This document shows positions 6,965-13,891 of a stretch of 14,024 bases of DNA, one piece after another. The stretch is from an uncultured Actinomycetes bacterium (lineage in GTDB: Bacteria; Actinomycetota; Actinomycetes; Nanopelagicales; Nanopelagicaceae), in NCBI GenBank assembly GCA_903852955.1, contig CAINSH010000155.1, forward strand, positions 1-14,024, read 5' to 3'. Numbering within the stretch: position 1 is the first letter of the stretch; every line of letters begins with the position of its first letter. The position numbers were made by a program, and so were the translations under genes. The notes beneath the pieces were generated by a model. It saw nothing but the letters and a program-made list of their open reading frames with translations, had not been told where the DNA came from and did no database searches.

Positions 6965-6970
6965 GGGATT

Positions 6971-7882
6971 ATGGCAGAGCACACCCGGGTTGATGAATTC
7001 TTAACTTCACTTCTCGAAATTTGTACACCCTTAGAGTCATTTGACATGCCACTTTTGGATGCACACGGAGCAACTCTTGCCGAAGATATTTATGCTGGCG
7101 ATCGTTTAGTTATGAAAGCTGGTAGCCGAATCCGTTCTACTCAGATCGGTCTAGCTGCATCCATCGGTCTTGATCACCTTCCAACTAGGCCACATCCCCG
7201 CGTTGTGGTTATGTCGGCTGGGCCAGATTTAGTCGAACCCGGAAAAGATTTAAAAGGCACGGAAGAGTTTGAGACTAATTCTTGGATGCTAACGACTGCA
7301 GTTCGTGAAGTTGGCGCAGTTGCCTATCGAGTCCACTCAATTCCAGACGATGAGGCACAGCTTCAAAATCTGATTGAGGATCAACTGGTTCGTGCAGATT
7401 TAATAATTATTAGTGGTGAGCGCCATGATGATTCATTTGATCTCATTTCTCGCACACTTTCTAATATGGGCGAAATGATGACAGTTGATATGGCCATCGA
7501 AATGAGTGGGCGCCATAACTTCGGTCTGATCGGACCGGATAAAACTCCAGTTGTTACTTTGCCGGGTGACCCGATAGCTTCATATATTTCTTTTGAGCTT
7601 TTTGTGCGCCCGATGATTCGAACAATGTTGGGTGCATCAACGATTCATCGTCCCAGCATCAAAGCGAAGTTGGAAAAAGCCATTGAATCTACCGAAGGAG
7701 TACGTTCCTATATTCGGGGTGTTTTATCAGAAGATGGAGCGTCAGTGGTTCCGCTAGCAAATCAAGAGGAGCTTTCAACTCTCTCTGATGCCACGGCATT
7801 TATTGCAGTTGGCGAAAAAGATACCTATCTTAAGGCCGGCGATAAAGTCACCGTTGTAGTCCTTGAACGTAGATATATTTAA
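6971..7882 (+). CDS. glp: Gephyrin-like, MoeA-derived protein (Glp), domain II missing, probably non-catalytic
   Basis: A 303-residue cytoplasmic protein of the MoeA/gephyrin-E family, which normally has about 400. It opens with the MoeA-type helix and L-L-D-A-H-G-A-T-L-A-E-D-I (to residue 40). It then jumps at about residues 42-44 straight to the D-x-L-x-x-x-A-G-x-x-I-x-x-x-x-I-G-L-A-A strand that normally follows domain II. The roughly 100-residue domain II, with its S-A-M-D-G-Y-A motif, is thus cleanly absent. The MogA-like domain III follows (S-A-G-P-D-L-V-E-P-G near 82), then P-G-D-P (198-201, normally P-G-N-P), then the C-terminal beta domain. G-G-V-S-V-G-D-Y-D has become S-G-E-R-H-D-D-S-F-D (148-157), and the lysines of M-K-P-G-K-P are gone (M-S-G-R-H-N at 178). 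Molybdate insertion is therefore unlikely. The neighbouring GlpR-like gene suggests a cell-division scaffold as in Corynebacterium glutamicum (inference). Confidence 0.8.
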   Translation: MAEHTRVDEFLTSLLEICTPLESFDMPLLDAHGATLAEDIYAGDRLVMKAGSRIRSTQIGLAASIGLDHLPTRPHPRVVVMSAGPDLVEPGKDLKGTEEFETNSWMLTTAVREVGAVAYRVHSIPDDEAQLQNLIEDQLVRADLIIISGERHDDSFDLISRTLSNMGEMMTVDMAIEMSGRHNFGLIGPDKTPVVTLPGDPIASYISFELFVRPMIRTMLGASTIHRPSIKAKLEKAIESTEGVRSYIRGVLSEDGASVVPLANQEELSTLSDATAFIAVGEKDTYLKAGDKVTVVVLERRYI

Positions 7883-7890
7883 TATTTATT

Positions 7891-8469
7891 ATGTCCACCC
7901 CATGGCCAGTAGTTATAAAGTCGGCGGGATTGCGTCTACAGGCGCTGAGATTTCGAGATAGAAGTGCATGGAATCAGGTTCGATTTGAGAACCGTGATTG
8001 GCTTGCGCCTTGGGAGGCAACAATCCCGATTATTTCTGTAGAAAATGCGATTGATCCCACTCAACTTCCTTCATTTTTTGCCATGGTCCGTGCAATCAAT
8101 CACGATGCCAGAGCTGGACGGGTATTTTCTTTTGCAATCTGGCATGAACGCAATCTCATTGGGCAGATTTCTCTTGGAGGTGTGATTTATGGGGCTTTGC
8201 GGGGCGGGCATATTGGTTATTGGATCGATAAGAACTATGCGAATCGGGGATTTACCACCCAAGCCGTAGAGGCACTAACTAATTTCGCATTTGAACAACT
8301 GAGCCTTCATAGAATTGAAATCAATATCCGCCCAGAAAATGCATCATCGCGTCGAGTGGCGGAAAAAGCTGGGTATGTTTTTGAAGGAGAGCGGCCGAGG
8401 TATTTGCATATCGGGGGGTCATGGCGAGACCACCTAGTTTTTGTTAAAGAAAATCCTTTAATTAAGTAG
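7891..8469 (+). CDS. GNAT-family N-acetyltransferase, RimJ/RimL type
   Basis: A 192-residue cytoplasmic acetyltransferase using acetyl-CoA. The family is known for acetylating the N-terminal residue of ribosomal or other proteins, but the target here cannot be told. The GNAT core is visible as G-Y-W-I-D, then the acetyl-CoA loop N-R-G-F-T-T-Q-A (residues 118-125), H-R-I-E-I-N-I-R-P-E-N-A-S-S-R-R-V-A-E-K-A-G-Y and the end W-R-D-H-L-V-F. All match RimJ-type proteins. It begins eight bases after the Glp-like gene with no ribosome site. The AT-rich stretch just before the ATG could supply a -10 box, so it may be co-transcribed, separately transcribed, or both. Mycobacteria have rimJ (Rv0995) in exactly this place between moeA1 and the GlpR homologue. 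Confidence 0.88.
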   Translation: MSTPWPVVIKSAGLRLQALRFRDRSAWNQVRFENRDWLAPWEATIPIISVENAIDPTQLPSFFAMVRAINHDARAGRVFSFAIWHERNLIGQISLGGVIYGALRGGHIGYWIDKNYANRGFTTQAVEALTNFAFEQLSLHRIEINIRPENASSRRVAEKAGYVFEGERPRYLHIGGSWRDHLVFVKENPLIK

Positions 8470-8517
8470 GCTCCAAATCCCAAGTTTTGAGCGTGGTTTC
8501 CTTTATCTTTGGGCATC

Positions 8518-9294
8518 ATGACTTCCGGACTTATCTATATTGCGATCATCGGTATGTGGGTCGCATATTTTGTGCCCCGTTGGATTCATGACCGCAATGA
8601 ATTTTCTGGAAAATCAGTTGAACGATTTAAAAGCGCACTACGTGTTGTCGCAAGTTCATCACCAAATGGTGAAACTGGTTCAAGTTCCATACACATTGAC
8701 TTAGATCGCGAAGCTAAAACTGCTCAACTCTTGTTGCGTCGCAGAATAACTTTTTCTATTCTCTTTCTTTCCTTTATAACAACGATAGTTGGTGGATTTA
8801 TGAGCACGATGCCATTTGTTTATACATTGGTTCCAACAACAGGAATTTTAATTTATATTGCAAATGTTCGCCGCCAAACAGTCGCCGACAAAATTCAACA
8901 ACGTCGTATTCAACAACTCCACCGCAGAACATCAGGTGTATCTGCAACTAATTTAGTTGAAGTTGTTACTCCGAAATCTTCTCAAGAACATTGGATTCCT
9001 TTGTCAGAACGCGAACTTAAAGGCGTAATTCTTATGCCTAAAGGCACTGCAGCAATTCGCCAAACTTGGGAACCTGCAGAAGTTCCAACACCTGTTTACG
9101 TATCTGCCCCTAAAGCAATTATTCCAAAGCGTGTAATTGACTTAACAATTCCTGGAGCATGGAGTGATGAACAAGAGCGTTTGGAACGCGAAGCGTTAGC
9201 TGCTGCATCACCATCTCGAGATGAAATTTTCGATCAACAGTTAGCAGATCAAGCGGTTGAAAAACTTAAGCAAGCTCGCGCTGCAAACGAATAG
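8518..9294 (+). CDS. glpR: GlpR-like membrane protein (receptor for the gephyrin-like protein)
   Basis: A 258-residue membrane protein. Helix 1 covers residues 4-20 and ends V-P-R-W-I. A charged segment runs to about 75, two further helices lie near 77-95 and 99-115, and then comes a long hydrophilic region that includes I-D-L-T-I-P-G-A-W-S and a charged helical tail ending near D-E-I-F-D-Q-Q-L-A-D-Q-A-V-E-K-L. This build, the V-P-R-W-I after helix 1 and the I-D-L-x-x-P-G-x-W motif fit the actinobacterial family that includes Rv0996. In Corynebacterium its member GlpR binds Glp and joins the divisome. The start is ATG 8518. An upstream in-frame TTG at 8509 has no support, and TATCTT (8504-8509) eight bases before the ATG suggests a leaderless promoter. 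It ends base-to-base with the convergent mannosyltransferase gene (TAGCTA holds both stops). Confidence 0.75.
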   Translation: MTSGLIYIAIIGMWVAYFVPRWIHDRNEFSGKSVERFKSALRVVASSSPNGETGSSSIHIDLDREAKTAQLLLRRRITFSILFLSFITTIVGGFMSTMPFVYTLVPTTGILIYIANVRRQTVADKIQQRRIQQLHRRTSGVSATNLVEVVTPKSSQEHWIPLSERELKGVILMPKGTAAIRQTWEPAEVPTPVYVSAPKAIIPKRVIDLTIPGAWSDEQERLEREALAAASPSRDEIFDQQLADQAVEKLKQARAANE

Positions 9295-10569
9295 CTAGAT
9301 CCAAGACGTAAACCACATTCTTTGTAACCAAGCGTCGTAAGTGATTACTTCTCCGGTAAAGATTGGCAAGAAGTAGATAAAGTTCAGGAAAATTACAGTA
9401 ACAAAGGCTGCAACTAAAGCCTGTGAAACTCCGGGTTTAAGCGAACTATCTAGCAGCAATTTCGCACAATAAACCAGCGCCAGTATCACGAATGGTTCAA
9501 AGATCACCGCATAGAAAGTAAAGACCGTTCGCTGTTGAAAAAAGAACCAAGGCAAGTAGCCAGCAATCATTCCTAGAACGATGATATTGAGTGCTGGATC
9601 TGTAGCGCGGAGAATGAGTGACTTAATCCAAAAACCAATAACAACTGCAACGGCAATAGTTCCAGCCCACCACAGCAAAGGGGTGCCTAAAGCTAATACT
9701 TCTTGCGCGCAGGTATCGCTTCCACAACCCTTGGGTGAGGCATAGAAAAATGATGTTGGCCTTCCCATCACCATCCAGCTCCAAGGGTTGGCTTGGTATG
9801 AATGTTTTTGTGTTAGACCAGTATGAAAACTTAACATTTCTGAGTGATAGTGAATCCAGGCAATTAGCGTATTTGAACTCCAATCACGATTCCAACCACG
9901 ATTACTAATAAACCAGCCTGACCACGTAGTTATGTAGACAAGAATTGGTAGCAACCCATATTGAAAAAACTTTTTAATAGTTGGACGAATCAAAGCTTTA
10001 CTTGGATGCTCTGAAAAGATTCGATAAAGAGAGACAAAAATTATTGCTATCAGAAAATAGATTGCGCTCCATTTTGTTCCCATGGCAAGACCTAAGGCGA
10101 TTGCTGCCAACCAATGTCTTTGTTGGTGCCAGAAATACACGGCCAGCAATACAAAGAAAGTTAAAAAAAGATCTAAGAGCGCAGTTCGAGAATGGACTAG
10201 CACCAAACCATCGCAAGCCATAAGGAAGGCACCGAGCGACGTTAAAAGTGGTGAATAGAAAAGAATGTGAACTAATCTGGCAAAGAGCAGAATGAGCAAC
10301 GTTCCAAAGATTGCCGTTGCAAAACGCCAACCAAATTCATTATCGCCAAAGATTTGAATTCCACTTGCTATGAGCCACTTTCCAACTGGTGGGTGAACAA
10401 TAAACTCTGGTTTATTTCCAGCAACTTCCACGCCGAATTTCAGAAAATCTCGTGCGCCATCTACGTAGTAGACCTCGTCAAAAACAAAGCCTTTAGGCGT
10501 AGCTAGATTGCGTAGACGAAGAACAAGGGATGCAATCGCAATAAAGATGGGGGCGATAGCTGCAGTCAT
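9295..10569 (-). CDS. Dolichyl/polyprenyl-phosphate-mannose protein mannosyltransferase (GT39, PMT)
   Basis: A 424-residue polytopic membrane glycosyltransferase. It moves mannose from polyprenyl-phosphate-mannose to Ser/Thr of proteins during export, on the outer face of the membrane. The N-terminal helix is followed by the loop with the catalytic pair D31-E32 in F-V-F-D-E-V-Y-Y. Next come H-P-P-V-G-K-W-L-I, the S-R-T-A-L-L-D-L-F-L helix and, toward the end, P-W-F-F-F-Q-Q-R-T-V-F-T-F-Y-A, which is the family's C-terminal four-helix region. The start is ATG 10569. TACGAT on this strand (complement of 10577-10582) lies seven bases before it, the leaderless spacing. A GTG at 10620 would add 17 residues and abut the rsmI start. 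It is shorter at the N-terminus than the roughly 520-residue mycobacterial enzyme (Rv1002c) but keeps the motifs. The protein targets are not visible here. Confidence 0.9.
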   Translation of the reverse strand: MTAAIAPIFIAIASLVLRLRNLATPKGFVFDEVYYVDGARDFLKFGVEVAGNKPEFIVHPPVGKWLIASGIQIFGDNEFGWRFATAIFGTLLILLFARLVHILFYSPLLTSLGAFLMACDGLVLVHSRTALLDLFLTFFVLLAVYFWHQQRHWLAAIALGLAMGTKWSAIYFLIAIIFVSLYRIFSEHPSKALIRPTIKKFFQYGLLPILVYITTWSGWFISNRGWNRDWSSNTLIAWIHYHSEMLSFHTGLTQKHSYQANPWSWMVMGRPTSFFYASPKGCGSDTCAQEVLALGTPLLWWAGTIAVAVVIGFWIKSLILRATDPALNIIVLGMIAGYLPWFFFQQRTVFTFYAVIFEPFVILALVYCAKLLLDSSLKPGVSQALVAAFVTVIFLNFIYFLPIFTGEVITYDAWLQRMWFTSWI

Positions 10570-10576
10570 GTGTGTA

Positions 10577-10582
10577 ATCGTA
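10577..10582 (-). promoter_or_regulatory. -10 box TACGAT for the mannosyltransferase gene
   Basis: On the minus strand TACGAT ends seven bases before the ATG at 10569, which puts the transcript start on or beside the start codon. No ribosome site is present. The 51-base gap to rsmI must hold both divergent promoters. For rsmI the best match is GATGAT at 10609-10614, six bases before its ATG, which is weaker. Confidence 0.4.
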
Positions 10583-10620
10583 TGGGCAAATTGGTAGGAA
10601 ATTACTGGGATGATTGGCAC

Positions 10621-11463
10621 ATGGCACTGATATTGGCAGCGACTCCCTTGGGTAACCCAGCCGATGCAAGCGCGCGCCTGAAAACTGCGATTGCCGATGC
10701 CACGATTATTGCCGCCGAAGATTCACGTCGCTTTCATCGCCTGTGTTCAGATATTGAAGTGGTCTTTACCGCCCGTGTCCTTTCCTTTTTTGAAGGAAAT
10801 GAAGATGAACGAACACAAGAGATTTTGGTTCAACTTGAAAATGGCGCAACGGTTTTAGTTGTTTCAGATGCAGGGATGCCAACAATTAGTGATCCAGGCT
10901 TTCGCTTAATGCGTGAAGCAATTGCGCGCGGCATAGATGTATCAGTTATTCCAGGTCCAAGCGCAGTCACGATGGCAGTTGCTTTATCAGGGCTACCAAC
11001 GGATCGATTCTCATTTGAGGGTTTTCCTCCTCGCACATCTGGTGCACGATTGGCTGTTTTTGAAAAACTAAGACATGAAGAGCGAACCATGGTCTTCTTT
11101 GAAGCTCCACACCGGTTAGGTGATTCATTATCTGATGCACAAATCGTTTTTGGTTCAAATCGTCGTGGTGCTATATGTCGCGAGATGACTAAACATTATG
11201 AAGAAACGATTCGTGGAACTTTAGATGAACTATGCACATGGGCGGATACGCATGAAGTTCTCGGAGAAATAACTTTAGTTTTTGAGGGCGCAGCTACAGA
11301 CTCAGCGTCATTGACTGCCGAAGATATGGTCTCCCGAGTTCGAGCGTTTGAGCAGGCGGGAATGGATCGAAAGTCCGCAATTGCCTCCGTGGCTACTGAG
11401 TTTGGAATTGCTAAGCGTCTGGTTTATGCAGCCGTGGTCGATGCGAATAAGATGAGCAAGTGA
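10621..11463 (+). CDS. rsmI: 16S rRNA (cytidine1402-2'-O)-methyltransferase RsmI
   Basis: A 280-residue cytoplasmic SAM-dependent enzyme of the tetrapyrrole-methylase fold that puts the 2'-O-methyl group on C1402 of 16S rRNA in the decoding centre. Motifs in order are A-A-T-P-L-G-N-P (6-13), A-A-E-D-S-R-R (31-37), V-S-D-A-G-M-P-T-I-S-D-P-G-F, V-I-P-G-P-S-A-V, and M-T-K-H-Y-E-E-T-I-R-G-T-L. All are characteristic of RsmI, and the length matches the usual 280 or so. The start ATG 10621 gives the normal N-terminus. An upstream in-frame GTG at 10570 adds 17 residues not seen in the family. The last four bases overlap the metG start (GTGA), so the two are translationally coupled. It is divergent from the mannosyltransferase gene, as in mycobacteria (Rv1002c/Rv1003). 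Confidence 0.95.
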   Translation: MALILAATPLGNPADASARLKTAIADATIIAAEDSRRFHRLCSDIEVVFTARVLSFFEGNEDERTQEILVQLENGATVLVVSDAGMPTISDPGFRLMREAIARGIDVSVIPGPSAVTMAVALSGLPTDRFSFEGFPPRTSGARLAVFEKLRHEERTMVFFEAPHRLGDSLSDAQIVFGSNRRGAICREMTKHYEETIRGTLDELCTWADTHEVLGEITLVFEGAATDSASLTAEDMVSRVRAFEQAGMDRKSAIASVATEFGIAKRLVYAAVVDANKMSK

Positions 11464-13025
11464 CTAAGTCCTTTTATTTAACGACGCCGATTTATTACGT
11501 CAACGATGCGCCTCACATTGGTCATGCTTACACAACTGTGGCCGGCGATGTTTTGACACGTTGGCACCGTCAAAAAGGCGAATCCGTCTGGTTCTTAACT
11601 GGAACTGATGAACATGGTCAAAAAGTCATGCGGACTGCCGAAGAAAATAACACTGCCCCACAAGCTTGGGTAGATCGCTTGGTTCAGCAGGCGTGGAAAC
11701 CAAATTGGCAAGCGCTCAATATCGCAAACGATGATTTTATTCGTACGACAGAAAAACGTCATACCGAGCGCGTTCAAAAGTTTTTACAATCGCTCAAAGA
11801 TTCTGGACATATTTATGCCGGAAAATATGAAGGTCCATACTGTGTTGGTTGCGAAGAATTTAAACTGCCCGGAGATTTAATTGAAATTGATGGTAAGAAA
11901 TGCTGTCCAATTCACAGCAAGCCCATCGAACTTGTAAATGAAAATAACTGGTTCTTTAAGTTATCTGCTTTTACCGATGCTCTCCTGGAGCATTACCGCA
12001 ACAATCCAGATGCATGCCAGCCTGAAAGTGCGCGTAACGAAGTAGTTTCTTTTCTAGAAGGCGGCGTTTCAGATCTTTCAATCTCACGTTCAACATTTGA
12101 TTGGGGAATCCCAGTTCCTTGGGATACAGATCAAGTTGTGTACGTCTGGTTTGATGCGTTACTAAATTATGCAACTGCGGTTGGCTTAACTGATGCACCA
12201 GATTCTGAAGGTGGCAAGAAGTTTGCACAAACCTGGCCGGCAGATGTTCACTTGGTTGGTAAAGACATTTTGCGTTTTCACGCCGTTATTTGGCCAGCGA
12301 TGTTGATGGCTGCTGGTTTAGATGTTCCTAAGAAAGTTTTTGCGCACGGATGGCTGCTAGTTGGTGGCGAAAAAATGAGCAAGAGTAAGTTGACAGGAAT
12401 TGCACCGAAAGACATCACGGATCACTTTGGTGTTGATGCTTTCCGTTATTACTTCTTGCGCGCGATTCCATTTGGTACAGATGGTTCTTTTTCTTGGGAA
12501 GACATGAGCGCCAGATATACATCAGAGCTTGCAAATGATTTCGGAAACCTTGCTTCCCGCTCTGCTGCAATGATTGAAAAATACTGCGGGGGAATCTTGC
12601 CGGCTAAGAGCAATGATTCAGGGTTGGAAAACGCACTTTCTGACGCTGCGAAGAAGGCCGATGAAGCAATCTGTCAATTGGATTTTCAAGGCGGAATCGT
12701 TGCAATTATGGATTTTTGTAAGAAAGTTAATGGCTATGTAACTGAGAAAGAGCCATGGATCCTTGCGAAAGATCCAGCCAACCAGGAAGTTCTTGAAAAT
12801 GTTTTATACAACACCGCTGAATCACTTCGTGCGTTAGCAGTCTTGCTTAATCCGGTTATGCCGCAGACATGTGAAATTTTGTGGCAGAGCCTTGGTGCAC
12901 AAAGCTCATTGGGTGATTTGAACGCGCAAAAAGTTAGCGATGTCGCAACGTGGGGCCAGCTAAAACCAGGTTCCACGGTTACCAAGACACCAGTACTTTT
13001 CCCTCGCTTAGAAACAAACGCATAG
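11460..13025 (+). CDS. metG: Methionyl-tRNA synthetase
   Basis: A 521-residue class I aminoacyl-tRNA synthetase that charges tRNA-Met for initiation and elongation. It has H-I-G-H at 19-22 and K-M-S-K-S at 305-309, both intact, so it should be catalytically competent. The connective domain has a single zinc knuckle with C128-x2-C131 and C149-x2-H152, the arrangement of the Thermus-type enzyme. The anticodon-binding helical domain follows, with W-I-L-A-K-D-P near 430. There is no C-terminal tRNA-binding (EMAP-like) extension, as in other actinobacterial enzymes of this length. It starts with GTG 11460 inside the rsmI stop (GTGA). The tatD gene follows after five bases, so rsmI-metG-tatD-rsmA form one translation and nucleic acid maintenance operon. 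Confidence 0.97.
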   Translation: MTKSFYLTTPIYYVNDAPHIGHAYTTVAGDVLTRWHRQKGESVWFLTGTDEHGQKVMRTAEENNTAPQAWVDRLVQQAWKPNWQALNIANDDFIRTTEKRHTERVQKFLQSLKDSGHIYAGKYEGPYCVGCEEFKLPGDLIEIDGKKCCPIHSKPIELVNENNWFFKLSAFTDALLEHYRNNPDACQPESARNEVVSFLEGGVSDLSISRSTFDWGIPVPWDTDQVVYVWFDALLNYATAVGLTDAPDSEGGKKFAQTWPADVHLVGKDILRFHAVIWPAMLMAAGLDVPKKVFAHGWLLVGGEKMSKSKLTGIAPKDITDHFGVDAFRYYFLRAIPFGTDGSFSWEDMSARYTSELANDFGNLASRSAAMIEKYCGGILPAKSNDSGLENALSDAAKKADEAICQLDFQGGIVAIMDFCKKVNGYVTEKEPWILAKDPANQEVLENVLYNTAESLRALAVLLNPVMPQTCEILWQSLGAQSSLGDLNAQKVSDVATWGQLKPGSTVTKTPVLFPRLETNA

Positions 13026-13030
13026 TAACT

Positions 13031-13891
13031 ATGGCTGATCGCCACAATCGCGATATTGACCGCCCGCGAGCACCACTTCCAGAACCGCTTCCAGTTCCAA
13101 CAGTTGATGCACATGCGCATATGGAAATCATTACTGATACCGAACCAGATTCACCTGAAGTAGCCCAAGTTATAGCCGAAGCAAAGTCCGTAAACATTGA
13201 CCGAATCGTTCAAGTTGGATATTCCGCGGAGCAGTCGCAGTGGTGCGTTGCAGCTGCAGAAAAATTCAATACTTCAGTATTAGCCGCAGTAGCACTTCAT
13301 CCCAACGAAGCCCCTGTGGTTGAAAACTTAGAGGCAGATTGGGCGATTATTGAAAAGCTTGCACAACACCCACGTGTTCGTGCCATTGGCGAAACAGGTT
13401 TAGATTATTTCCGTACTCCGCCAGAACTACGTGCGCGTCAACAAGAATCTTTTAAGTGGCACATTGAATTAGCCAAGAAAACAAATAAAGCTTTAGTTAT
13501 TCATGATCGTGATTCTCACGAAGATGTTTTATCAGTTCTTCTAGAAGTTGGTGCGCCTGAAAAAACTATTTTTCACTGCTTTTCAGGTGATTTAGCCATG
13601 GCTAAAACCTGCGTAGAACGTGGCTATGTTCTCTCTTTTGCGGGTACTCTCACTTTCAAGAATGCACCTGCTTTGCGTGAAGCAGTAAAAATCGTGCCCA
13701 TTGATCAATTATTAGTCGAAACGGATTCACCATTTTTAGCTCCAATGCCGCACCGTGGTGCGCTCAATACCCCAGCACAGATTGCAAATATCGTTCGTGC
13801 GATGGCAACTGAAAGAAATGCTGATTTAGCCGAACTTGCAACTGCGCTTAGCAATAATGCTGAACGTTTATTTGGTTCTTTTGCTTCATGA
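13031..13891 (+). CDS. tatD: TatD-family metal-dependent deoxyribonuclease
   Basis: A 286-residue cytoplasmic metal-dependent hydrolase of the amidohydrolase fold. Family members are 3'-5' exonucleases or DNases. The metal ligands are all present: H28 and H30 in D-A-H-A-H, E121 in G-E-T-G-L-D-Y, H158 in V-I-H-D-R, H182 in F-H-C-F-S-G and D232 in E-T-D-S-P-F. The first 22 or so residues are a Pro/Arg-rich extension before the barrel, common in actinobacterial members. ATG 13031 is chosen because the longer frame runs back into metG. It starts five bases after metG and its stop overlaps the rsmA start (ATGA at 13888-13891). Confidence 0.94.
   Translation: MADRHNRDIDRPRAPLPEPLPVPTVDAHAHMEIITDTEPDSPEVAQVIAEAKSVNIDRIVQVGYSAEQSQWCVAAAEKFNTSVLAAVALHPNEAPVVENLEADWAIIEKLAQHPRVRAIGETGLDYFRTPPELRARQQESFKWHIELAKKTNKALVIHDRDSHEDVLSVLLEVGAPEKTIFHCFSGDLAMAKTCVERGYVLSFAGTLTFKNAPALREAVKIVPIDQLLVETDSPFLAPMPHRGALNTPAQIANIVRAMATERNADLAELATALSNNAERLFGSFAS

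Noticed and set aside
6887..6970. A longer N-terminus for the Glp-like protein
   Set aside because: It would run into the divergent folate gene, does not resemble MoeA, and the -10 box at 6959-6964 points to the ATG at 6971.
9981..10330. Frames on both strands inside the mannosyltransferase gene
   Set aside because: These are alternative frames of a gene whose own frame carries the GT39 motifs.
12734..13120. A 128-codon minus-strand frame across the end of metG and start of tatD
   Set aside because: It lies opposite two confidently assigned genes and has no promoter, ribosome site or family motif.
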